DNA from: Planctomycetota bacterium
GTDB lineage: Bacteria > Planctomycetota > UBA1135 > UBA2386
Length of the DNA stretch: 62,858 bases
Reading direction: 5' to 3'
Assembly: GCA_002684655.1 (NCBI GenBank)
Contig: NYVR01000001.1
Span: 1-62,858 of the forward strand
Shown here: piece by piece, positions 26,446 to 33,601 of the stretch
Layout: the number at the start of each line of letters is the position of its first letter
How positions within the stretch are numbered: position 1 is the stretch's first letter
Made by a program: the position numbers and the translations under genes
Notes under the pieces: generated by a model
Told to the model about the DNA's origin: nothing
Database searches by the model: none
The model's input: the letters and a program-made list of their open reading frames with translations, nothing else

Positions 26446-26535
26446 CCACGGAGATGCTGCTCGCGCCCTCGCAATCTCATCGACGCGCGGTCGGCACTCG
26501 GTCACGTCGCCGACCGACATCGGCCGCGGCGCGGC

Positions 26536-28377
26536 TTACTTGGGCTGCCTCGTCCTGCTCGCGCCGAAGCGCTGACCTGATCCGCCGCGGAAAGTCTCGC
26601 GGTGAATGACGAGGTGGGGGTCACGCTTGTCACGTCGTTGAACGCGGCGGGCGAAATCGTCGGCCACCTGTTGAGCGACTTCGAAGGTTGACCACGTGGT
26701 GTTCATCGAGATTGAACCGACCTGACGGTTGTCGACGCCGCCGCGTCGGCAGACGTGCGCCAGGATCCGCCGCGGGTTTGCGCCTCCGCGCGCGCCCCAG
26801 TTGATGCGGAAGCGGACGAATCCGTGCTCGGGCCGCTTCGCAGGCTCGTGAGGGCCATCTTTCCAAGAGGGCTGCGCGCCCGGCGAGCCGCGTCGGTCGG
26901 CGCCGAGGCGCGGACCTTGGTGGCGATCTTGGGGCGGCGCTGGCGGGAGCAGCTCGAACGGGGCGCGCGGGGCGGTGACCGACTTGCCTAACAACATCGC
27001 TACGACCTCGATGGGGTCGCGTTCGCGCAGCAGGTTGGCTGCGCTGGCGCGCTTTTCGGGCGTCGCGGCGACGCCGGCAGTCAGCGTCGACAGCGCCGCG
27101 GCCTCTGCTCGCTCTAGCTGCTTCTTGGTGATGTTTTGTGCCGTCGGCGGCCAGGTCCACCGCGGCTCAATGCCGAGGTGCCCGAACATGCGGTGGCTGC
27201 GTCCAGCTCGCGCCTTCGGCACGAGCAGCACGCTGCGACCTTTCTGGCCAGCGCGGCCTGTGCGGCCGCTGCGGTGTACGTAGGTCGCGGCGTCGATCGG
27301 GATCTCGACGTGGATGACCATGGTGACGGCAGGCACGTCGATGCCGCGGGCGGCGACGTCCGTCGCTACCAGCACCTTGATGCTGCCGTTGCGGAAGGCG
27401 TTGAGGGTGCGTGTCCGTTGGCTCTGAGCGAGGTCGCCGTTCAGCGGGAGCGCGCCGAAGCCGTCAGCCGCGAGCTTGTCGGCCATCCTCGCGGTCTCTT
27501 CACGTGTGCGGACGAAGATCAGCGTTCGCTCTTCACCGGCCAGGAGCAAGAGGTTGACGGTCGCTTGGTAATGTTCGCGCGCGCCGATGCGGCAGGCGAC
27601 GTGCTCGATGTCCGCGTGGGCTTCGCCCGGCGCGTTGCCCTCGATGAGCAGCGGCTCGTTCTGGAAGCGGTCGGCCAACTCGAGGACCGCGCGCGGGAAC
27701 GTCGCAGACACGAGGTGAGTCCGACGCTCCGCTGGGAGGTGTTCGAGGATGCCGTCCAGCTCGTCTTTGAATCCCAGGTCTAACATCTGGTCGGCTTCGT
27801 CGAGGACCAGTTGGCTGACGGAGGAGATGTTTAGCCCGCCGCGCCGCAGGTGGTCGAGGAGGCGACCGGGCGTGCCTACGACTACGGATGGCTTGCGTCG
27901 TAACCGGATTCGCTCGCGGTCGAGGTTGGTTCCTCCCGTCACGACCTCGCAGCGCGCGTCCAGCGTGCCGGCGAACAGCCACGCGAGCTCGTCGCGGACC
28001 TGCATCGCGAGCTCCCGCGTCGGTGCGATCACCAGCGTCGTCGGTCCGACCCGGTCCGGCGCCACTAGCTTGTCAGCGAGCGCGAAACCAATCGCAACCG
28101 TCTTCCCGGAGCCAGTTTGCGACGATATCCGGAGGTCGCGCGCGCCGTCGTCGGCGTTCGCGACGGCCTCCTGCACGGGCGTGAGTTTTTCGAAGCCGCG
28201 CTTCGTCAGCGCGGCTAGGAGGGCCGCCGGCGCAGCGGCGAGGGGCGACTCGCTCGCGCTCGACGGGGCCTCCGTTGGGGCCTCGCCCTCGCTCGAACCG
28301 GCTTCCATGGGGGCCTCGTTGGCGCTCGACGCGACCTCGTTTGGCGCTTCGTCGGACTTTTCCGGCTCAAAGTACAT
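26536..28377 (-). CDS. DEAD-box RNA helicase with DbpA-type RNA-binding domain
   Basis: The 613-aa product is an ATP-dependent RNA helicase, probably acting in ribosome assembly or mRNA turnover. After an acidic low-complexity leader (1-50) come the Q motif (GFEKLTPVQEAV), Walker A SQTGSGKT (86-93), PTRELA, TPGR, DEAD (193-196), SAT, and in the second domain RTREETARMA, ATDVAARGIDVP and HRSGRTGRAGQKG. After a linker the C-terminus (about 520-595) has the DbpA/CsdA RNA-binding domain pattern (FVRFRINWGARGGANPRRIL). The leader contains three perfect-length 11-residue repeats. The family is variously named DeaD, CsdA or DbpA, and I leave the symbol open. Confidence 0.92.
   Translation of the reverse strand: MYFEPEKSDEAPNEVASSANEAPMEAGSSEGEAPTEAPSSASESPLAAAPAALLAALTKRGFEKLTPVQEAVANADDGARDLRISSQTGSGKTVAIGFALADKLVAPDRVGPTTLVIAPTRELAMQVRDELAWLFAGTLDARCEVVTGGTNLDRERIRLRRKPSVVVGTPGRLLDHLRRGGLNISSVSQLVLDEADQMLDLGFKDELDGILEHLPAERRTHLVSATFPRAVLELADRFQNEPLLIEGNAPGEAHADIEHVACRIGAREHYQATVNLLLLAGEERTLIFVRTREETARMADKLAADGFGALPLNGDLAQSQRTRTLNAFRNGSIKVLVATDVAARGIDVPAVTMVIHVEIPIDAATYVHRSGRTGRAGQKGRSVLLVPKARAGRSHRMFGHLGIEPRWTWPPTAQNITKKQLERAEAAALSTLTAGVAATPEKRASAANLLRERDPIEVVAMLLGKSVTAPRAPFELLPPAPPQDRHQGPRLGADRRGSPGAQPSWKDGPHEPAKRPEHGFVRFRINWGARGGANPRRILAHVCRRGGVDNRQVGSISMNTTWSTFEVAQQVADDFARRVQRRDKRDPHLVIHRETFRGGSGQRFGASRTRQPK
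28252..28350 (-). repeat. Three 33-bp in-frame tandem repeats in the helicase leader
   Basis: Helicase residues 10-42 are three consecutive 11-residue units, EAPNEVASSAN, EAPMEAGSSEG and EAPTEAPSSAS, and a partial fourth (ESPLAAAP) follows. The period is exactly 33 bp. Such acidic Pro/Ala/Ser repeats are probably disordered and may vary in copy number between strains. Confidence 0.7.
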
Positions 28378-28425
28378 ACCGCAGTGTGCCTTTCGCAGGA
28401 GGCGGAGTCAATGGCGGCTGGGTAG

Positions 28426-28434
28426 TTATCCACA
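28426..28434 (+). promoter_or_regulatory. Perfect DnaA-box sequence TTATCCACA
   Basis: TTATCCACA matches the strong E. coli DnaA box (TTATNCACA) and lies in the intergenic region between the helicase gene and the next plus-strand gene. I see only this one copy nearby and no AT-rich unwinding region, so it is not evidence for an origin. Confidence 0.35.
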
Positions 28435-28512
28435 GGTTGTGAAGAAGTGCCGGGCGAGAGCGTCGTCGACGCGTTCCTACGGCCACGGCGTAGCGCGGTT
28501 TATGGTGCTTGT

Positions 28513-28725
28513 ATGAGGCGGATCCCCGGCACCCACGTCCACTCCAACGTGAAGTGTCCTCACCAAGCCGCGCTCGCGTTGCACGAGACGCGCTCGGCGC
28601 GTCGGGTGGCTCCTCCGCTGAACGGGTTCGCCGCGGGGCGTGGCCGCGACGTTGAAGGCGTTTATGCGGCCGTCCTGAACGCGCCCGTCACCGAGGACGC
28701 AGGCGCGGGCGAGGCGCAGTCCTGA
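28513..28725 (+). CDS. Short fragment resembling the N-terminus of a RecB-family (TM0106/Cas4-like) nuclease
   Basis: From the ATG at 28513 the 70-aa product reads IPGTHVHSNVKCPHQAALAL followed by a GRGRDVE motif. This resembles the start of RecB-like PD-(D/E)XK nucleases, where the first iron-sulfur Cys is followed by an aliphatic helix and a GxxHE/GRxxE element. The catalytic D-E-K core is absent: the frame ends at TGA 28723-28725, just before the MFS gene. It is either a truncated remnant or an unrelated small protein. The longer GTG start at 28447 adds Arg-rich sequence and is less likely. Confidence 0.35.
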   Translation: MRRIPGTHVHSNVKCPHQAALALHETRSARRVAPPLNGFAAGRGRDVEGVYAAVLNAPVTEDAGAGEAQS

Positions 28726-28772
28726 CTGTGTGCGCCGCTGCTGCAGTCGACCTCTCGGTCGTGCGGGAGGCG

Positions 28773-30068
28773 ATGCTGATCCTCGGCGTCGTGCTGGTCG
28801 TCGTGTTGGCTCGAGAGCTCCGAAACGCGCCAGCCAACCTGCTGGTGTTGATGTTCACGGCGTTCCTCGACATGGCGGGTCTGTTCCTGATCATCCCGCT
28901 GCTGCCTTTCTACGTGAAGCTGTTTCACAGCAACGGCGAGACCCTGTTCGGGATGGACATCGGGGTCGGTTTCTTGACCGGCTTGGTGGTCACCTCGTTC
29001 ACGGGCGCGCAGCTCTTGATGGCGCCATTCTGGGGGAGGTTCTCGGATCGCTATGGCCGTCGGTCCGCGGTCACGGTCGCGCTCACAGCGTCCACCTTCG
29101 CATACCTGCTCTTCGGCTTCGCCGATTCGCTGTGGATGTTGTTGCTGTCCCGTGTCGTGCAGGGCGCGGGCGGCGGCCTCGTGGGCGTGATCCAAGCGTA
29201 CGTCGCGGACTCGGTCGCGCCGGAGCAGCGCGCGCGGGCCCTTGGATGGCTCTCAGCGTCTACCAACCTCGGCGTCGCGCTCGGTCCGTTTCTAGGGTCT
29301 TGTTCGCTCGAACTCAGCGAGGTCGACCTCTGGCCCGGCGAGGACAAGCTCGTCCTGGGCAACGCTGTCCCCGGGTTGTTGGCGGCTGCGCTCTGCGTGT
29401 TGAACGCCGTCTTCGCGCTCCGTTACCTACGAGAGACGGCGGTCAGTCAGCCGAGAGATCGCAAGCCGCCTTCGGTCCTGGCGGCTGTTCGGGAGGTATT
29501 AGCGCACCCAGGTCAGCCTGCGTCGCGCGTGATCATCGTCTACTCGCTAGCCATTGGGACTGCGCACGCGATCAACCCGTTGATGGCGCTGTTCCTCGAC
29601 GACCGGATGGGCATCGACGACAAGAGCATCGGCTATGTGTTCATGTATATCGGCTCGATATCGGTCTTTGCGCGCGTGCTGCTTTTAGGTCGATGTGTCG
29701 ACCGAATGGGGGAAGTGCGGGTCTCGCGAATCGGCGTCTGTTCGCTCGCGACGTTCTTCTTGTTGATGCCCTTCGTTGGCTCCTTGGGATCGCTGGCGTT
29801 GGTGCTCGCGCTTCAGCCTATCGGGATGGCTTTGACGTTCCCTTGTCTCGCGGCGTTGTTGTCGCGGCTCGTGCCTCAGCCTGACCGCGGCATGTTCATG
29901 GGCATCCAGCAGTCGTTCGCGGGCTTCGTGCGCGTCATGGCGCCGCTGGTCTACGGCAAGGCCTTCGACCTCGTAAGCATCGACTCGCCGTTTTGGATCG
30001 CGGGCGGCGTCGTGTTGACGACGCTTCTGCTCGGGGTCGGTCTGCGGCGCGCGACGGCGACAGATTAA
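28773..30068 (+). CDS. MFS transporter
   Basis: This is a secondary transporter of the major facilitator superfamily with about 12 transmembrane helices in 431 residues. The family A-motif between TM2 and TM3 is FWGRFSDRYGRRS, and VQGAGGGLVGVIQAYVADS is the expected TM4-TM5 sequence, followed by a central loop (SQPRDRKPPS). Overall it looks like the drug or multidrug-type DHA group, but substrate cannot be predicted. I chose the ATG at 28773 over the GTG at 28728; both lack a good ribosome-binding site. It converges on the following lipoprotein gene with a 4-nt overlap of stop codons. Confidence 0.85.
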   Translation: MLILGVVLVVVLARELRNAPANLLVLMFTAFLDMAGLFLIIPLLPFYVKLFHSNGETLFGMDIGVGFLTGLVVTSFTGAQLLMAPFWGRFSDRYGRRSAVTVALTASTFAYLLFGFADSLWMLLLSRVVQGAGGGLVGVIQAYVADSVAPEQRARALGWLSASTNLGVALGPFLGSCSLELSEVDLWPGEDKLVLGNAVPGLLAAALCVLNAVFALRYLRETAVSQPRDRKPPSVLAAVREVLAHPGQPASRVIIVYSLAIGTAHAINPLMALFLDDRMGIDDKSIGYVFMYIGSISVFARVLLLGRCVDRMGEVRVSRIGVCSLATFFLLMPFVGSLGSLALVLALQPIGMALTFPCLAALLSRLVPQPDRGMFMGIQQSFAGFVRVMAPLVYGKAFDLVSIDSPFWIAGGVVLTTLLLGVGLRRATATD

Positions 30069-30562
30069 TCGCGGCGCCGCCGCTGCAGCTCGACGTAGGC
30101 GCGGCTGGTCCGCAGGCTGCCGTCATAGGTGACGTCGACCTCTACGTTCAGCGTGTCAGCGCTCCAGGTGCCCAGCGCGTGCAGCGAATGAACCGGCCCG
30201 AAGACATCTTCGCAATCAATCGCCACGCGGCCGTCTGCGTCGATGGTGCCGCTGACCTGTCCAAACACCTTGGATTCATGGTCTGAGATCACGGCGCGGT
30301 CGCCGAGGATCGCGGCGTCGACGCGCTCGGTGTCAGGATACAGGCCGGGTAGGTTCGGTCTCAGGATGTCACAGGCGAGGCCTAGAGCGTCGCCTTCGTC
30401 GGCCACCGTGAGGTCGACGCCGCCACGGCCGCCAGCATCGTCGACCCAGCGGCCTCGCCACGCGCCGGCGAAGGCCTGGGCGTCGAACTGCGCGTCGCTG
30501 CCGCCGCAGCCTGCGCCCAGCGCTGCCGACAGCAGCAGCGCGCTGATATATGTGTGCTCCAC
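30065..30562 (-). CDS. Small lipoprotein of unknown function
   Basis: The 165-aa product starts with a lipoprotein-like signal (ALLLSAALGAGCGGSDA) in which Cys19 would be lipidated. The mature part is beta-rich and repeats DxDGxV-type turns (GTIDADGRVAIDCEDVFG), with two further cysteines. No family is recognised. Its stop codon overlaps the MFS stop on the opposite strand, and its start lies in front of the divergently oriented sulfatase gene. Confidence 0.6.
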   Translation of the reverse strand: MEHTYISALLLSAALGAGCGGSDAQFDAQAFAGAWRGRWVDDAGGRGGVDLTVADEGDALGLACDILRPNLPGLYPDTERVDAAILGDRAVISDHESKVFGQVSGTIDADGRVAIDCEDVFGPVHSLHALGTWSADTLNVEVDVTYDGSLRTSRAYVELQRRRRD

Positions 30563-30629
30563 TGCCGCATCGTGGCCTGGGCGCCGCGAGCGGCGCCAGC
30601 CCGAAGTCTCGGCTTTGTCGGTCTCAGCT

Positions 30630-30659
30630 TGTCAACATCGCGCGGTTTGCGATGCAATA
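30630..30659 (+). promoter_or_regulatory. Possible promoter of the sulfatase gene
   Basis: TTGTCA (30630-30635) and TGCAAT (30654-30659) are separated by 18 bp and end 8 bp before the ATG at 30668. This would be an almost leaderless transcript. The -10 match is only partial. Confidence 0.35.
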
Positions 30660-30667
30660 GGGACGCC

Positions 30668-32011
30668 ATGCAGGTGACCTCCTCGACTCTTGTTGCCGTT
30701 TTCGCAGCCGCTTCGCTGCCGCTGGCGGCCTCAGCTCAGACTGCGGCGCGCCCGCAGCGTCCGCACATCGTAGTGATCGTCAGCGACGACGCTGGTTATC
30801 GAGACTTCGGTGTCCAGGGCGCCGAGGACATCCGTACGCCGAGGATCGATTCGATCGCGCAGCAAGGGATCCGGTTCTCGAACGGCTACGTCTCGGGCCC
30901 GGTCTGCAGCCCCAGCCGCGCCGGACTGATGACGGGTCGTTATCAGCAGCGCTTCGGCCATGAGATGAACATTCCGCCCAAGTTTAGCGAAGAGAACGGG
31001 CTGCCGTTGACGGAGAGCACGATCGCTGACGAGATGAGCGCTGTCGGATACGAGACCATCGCGCTCGGCAAGTGGCACTTGGGCTACGCAGACAAGTTTC
31101 ACCCGTTGTCGCGCGGCTTTGATCGATATTGGGGGTTCTTGCAAGGCGCGCGCTCCTACTTCCCACTGAAGAAGCCGACGCGCCTTAATCGTCTGTTGCG
31201 CGACCGCGAGGTGCAGCCGGAGACCTTCGACTACATGACCGACGAGCTTGGTCGACAAGCTGCGCGTTACATTGAGCAACGCGGAGACAAGCCGCTCTTT
31301 GTGTACCTCGCTTACAACGCAGTGCATACGCCGATGCACGCGACCGAGGGCGACCTGGAGGGCGTCCAAGGCGAGGCGCGCCGCCGCAAGTTGATCGCGA
31401 TGACGCACTCGTTGGATCGATCCGTCGGCTACGTATTGGACGCGCTCGACGCCGAAGGGATCGCGGACGACACGCTGATCTTCTTCCTCAACGACAACGG
31501 CGGCGCGACGAACAACGCGTCCCAAAACGGTCCGCTCCGCGGCAAGAAGGGCACTGTTTGGGAGGGCGGTATCCGCGTGCCTTTTTTAGCGCGATGGCCC
31601 AACGGCCTGCCGACGGGCTGCGTGGTCGACGCGCCGGTGATCGCGCTTGATCTCCTGCCGACATGCCTCGCTGCTGCTGGCGGTGCACGACGCGGCACGT
31701 TGCCGCTGGACGGCGTTGATCTCCTGCCCTTCCTTCGTGGAGACGCTTCAACGTCGCCGCACCATCAGCTGTTCTGGCGTCACGGCGACGAGAAATGGGC
31801 TGTTCGTCGCGGGGACTGGAAGCTCGTCCGGCAGGACGCCGAGACTCCTCGGCTCTTCAACCTCCGCACCGACGTAGGAGAGCAAGAAGACCTCGCTGCC
31901 GATGAGGTCGAGCGGGTCGCCGACATGCAGCGAGCATGGGCCGCGTGGAACGAGCAGCTGGTGACGCCACGTTGGCGTTATGGCCGTAAGAAGGGCGCAA
32001 AGCGAAAGTAA
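30668..32011 (+). CDS. Secreted type I sulfatase (arylsulfatase family)
   Basis: Type I sulfatases hydrolyse sulfate esters, commonly on algal or host polysaccharides. From the ATG at 30668 the 447-aa product has a clear signal peptide (STLVAVFAAASLPLAASAQ). The metal-binding start is IVVIVSDDAGYRDFG and the formylglycine motif is CSPSR with Cys80, followed by AGLMTGRYQQRFG. The second signature GKWHLG and the metal-site residues in FFLNDNGGATNN are present, so the enzyme should be active if a formylglycine-generating enzyme exists elsewhere. A longer frame from 30554 would precede the signal and is rejected. It is upstream of the alpha/beta hydrolase lipoprotein. Confidence 0.94.
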   Translation: MQVTSSTLVAVFAAASLPLAASAQTAARPQRPHIVVIVSDDAGYRDFGVQGAEDIRTPRIDSIAQQGIRFSNGYVSGPVCSPSRAGLMTGRYQQRFGHEMNIPPKFSEENGLPLTESTIADEMSAVGYETIALGKWHLGYADKFHPLSRGFDRYWGFLQGARSYFPLKKPTRLNRLLRDREVQPETFDYMTDELGRQAARYIEQRGDKPLFVYLAYNAVHTPMHATEGDLEGVQGEARRRKLIAMTHSLDRSVGYVLDALDAEGIADDTLIFFLNDNGGATNNASQNGPLRGKKGTVWEGGIRVPFLARWPNGLPTGCVVDAPVIALDLLPTCLAAAGGARRGTLPLDGVDLLPFLRGDASTSPHHQLFWRHGDEKWAVRRGDWKLVRQDAETPRLFNLRTDVGEQEDLAADEVERVADMQRAWAAWNEQLVTPRWRYGRKKGAKRK

Positions 32012-32072
32012 GCGCGCCGCCGCCAACCTCCGTGTGCAACACCTCGTTCTCGGGCTATCCTCTTAAGTCCCG

Positions 32073-33422
32073 ATGTCCGTCCGACGCACACTCCTGCCCT
32101 CGCTCGCGCTGGCGGCGCTGCTTGTCGCGTCTTGCGGCGGCGGTGGCGGCGGGGTCTCGTCGGTGCCATCGTCGCCTCCTACAGGGACGATCGTGATCGG
32201 TGAGGCCGAGATCGGCCCGGATGGCGGCACGCTGCTCGTCGCCGGCGAAGCCGGACTGATGGTGCCGCCGGGCGCGGTCACGGCCCCGACACAGTTTCGG
32301 ATTTTGAGGCAAGAAGCAGAGGCGGATATCCCGAGCGCCTTCCCGGTCTACCGCTTCGAGCCCGGATCCATCGATCTCACCGACGTGTCTTTCACGGTGT
32401 CGATCCCTGTCGGCGCGGCGCTCTCGGGCAATGGCGGCGGCGGCCTCGCGATTTTCCGGCGCGCGTCTGATGTGGGCTCATGGTCTGTGCTCACCCAGAC
32501 GACGTTCGATCCTGTCGCGCAGGTCGCGACAGCGTCGACGCAGCGCCTGGGCGAAATGGTCGTCTGGAGCGGCATCTTGCACCGCCTGTTTACTCAACCA
32601 AACGGCTTCATTGACCCCAGCGAGCCGGCCTTTGTGGAGAGCATTGGCAGCGTCGAGGTGTTGTCCGCCGAAGGGTCCGTTCAGCGCCAGGTCGGCCGGG
32701 GCAGCCTAGCTTCGTTCTGGAACTCGTCCCAAACTGAGAACATCGTCATCCTGCACGGTGTCTTTGGTAGTCCGCTGGATTTCCTCGGGCCGGAGGATCT
32801 CGTCGAGAATCTCGCGCTGGGCTACGACAACGTCGTGCTCTATTCGTTCCCGTCCGCGCGCGGCGTCGCCTACGCCGCGAACCGGCTCTACGACCAAATC
32901 CAGGCCAACCGAAAGCCGGGTTTCGGCTGCCGGATCGTCGGTCACAGTTTGGGCGCGCTGGTCGGCAGGTATCTGCTGGAGCGGTCCCACTCTGACCCCA
33001 TGCGGGCGGGCTACGCTGTCGATGATCCGCCGCTGGTCAACGAAGTCGACAAGATCATATTGATGGCGCCGCCGAACGCTGGCGCTCCCGTCGCAGCCGG
33101 CCCGCTCACGTTGCTTGAGCCGTTGTTGTTGTCGGAGGAGTCCTACTTGCTGCAGTCCGCTGAAGATCTGAGCGGCGACGTAAGCTCGCTGCCTGTGTTG
33201 ATGAACGCCAGCTATGTCGACAACGCGACGCGCTACCACATAATTTATGGCGACCTGGGTTCCGGGACCGACGGGGTCGTCCCCGTCTCGAGCGTGCTCG
33301 CCTTGCCGCTCGGCGCAGACGAAACGGCGACGCTCTACGCTGCTCAGCACGACGACCTCCACCGATTGGCGACGTCGCTCGGCGTCGCGGTTTGGATGGG
33401 CGCTGTGCTGCAGGCTCAGTAG
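32073..33422 (+). CDS. Lipoprotein with alpha/beta-hydrolase (lipase/PGAP1-like) domain
   Basis: The 449-aa product has a lipoprotein signal ending LLVASCGGGGGG (Cys21). Residues of about 45-190 are beta-rich (GPDGGTLLVAGEAGLMVPPG and a ZU5/PPC-like pattern), and the C-terminal half is an alpha/beta hydrolase: oxyanion region VILHGVFGSPLDF, then the nucleophile elbow GHSLG with Ser292, and a late His in AAQHDDLHRLA. It is probably a surface esterase or lipase; the substrate is unknown. It follows the sulfatase by 61 bp on the same strand and may be co-transcribed. Confidence 0.82.
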   Translation: MSVRRTLLPSLALAALLVASCGGGGGGVSSVPSSPPTGTIVIGEAEIGPDGGTLLVAGEAGLMVPPGAVTAPTQFRILRQEAEADIPSAFPVYRFEPGSIDLTDVSFTVSIPVGAALSGNGGGGLAIFRRASDVGSWSVLTQTTFDPVAQVATASTQRLGEMVVWSGILHRLFTQPNGFIDPSEPAFVESIGSVEVLSAEGSVQRQVGRGSLASFWNSSQTENIVILHGVFGSPLDFLGPEDLVENLALGYDNVVLYSFPSARGVAYAANRLYDQIQANRKPGFGCRIVGHSLGALVGRYLLERSHSDPMRAGYAVDDPPLVNEVDKIILMAPPNAGAPVAAGPLTLLEPLLLSEESYLLQSAEDLSGDVSSLPVLMNASYVDNATRYHIIYGDLGSGTDGVVPVSSVLALPLGADETATLYAAQHDDLHRLATSLGVAVWMGAVLQAQ

Positions 33423-33499
33423 TCGGTAGCGATTAGCTATCGTTCGCGTCGAGGCGGCGTCACAGCAGGCGTTGTTGGACGCCGCGATACGCTCGTCGA

Positions 33500-33601
33500 T
33501 CAGAGCGCTCCGGCTGCGATGTAGCCTAGGTAGAGCGCCGCGCCTAGGGTCACGCCCAGCGCGATGATCTTGCATGCGTGACGTAGAGGCCTCTTGGTCA
33601 T
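33500..33601 (-). CDS. 33-aa single-pass membrane peptide overlapping ligA
   Basis: On the minus strand the ligA stop is embedded in ATGA (33601-33598), where ATG opens a short frame of 33 codons ending at TGA 33502-33500. The peptide is MTKRPLRHACK followed by a hydrophobic run of about 20 residues (IIALGVTLGAALYLGYIAAG), so it has a positively charged N-terminus and one predicted membrane helix. The overlap implies translational coupling to ligA. No family can be recognised at this length, and chance remains possible. Confidence 0.55.
   Translation of the reverse strand: MTKRPLRHACKIIALGVTLGAALYLGYIAAGAL

Noticed and set aside
28378-28512. Chromosome origin suggested by the DnaA box
   Set aside because: Only one box is present, with no AT-rich unwinding element and no dnaA, dnaN or gyrB nearby.
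28730-29884. A 384-aa plus-strand frame over the MFS gene
   Set aside because: It lacks hydrophobic helices and is Arg-rich, whereas the competing frame gives 12 helices and an MFS A-motif.
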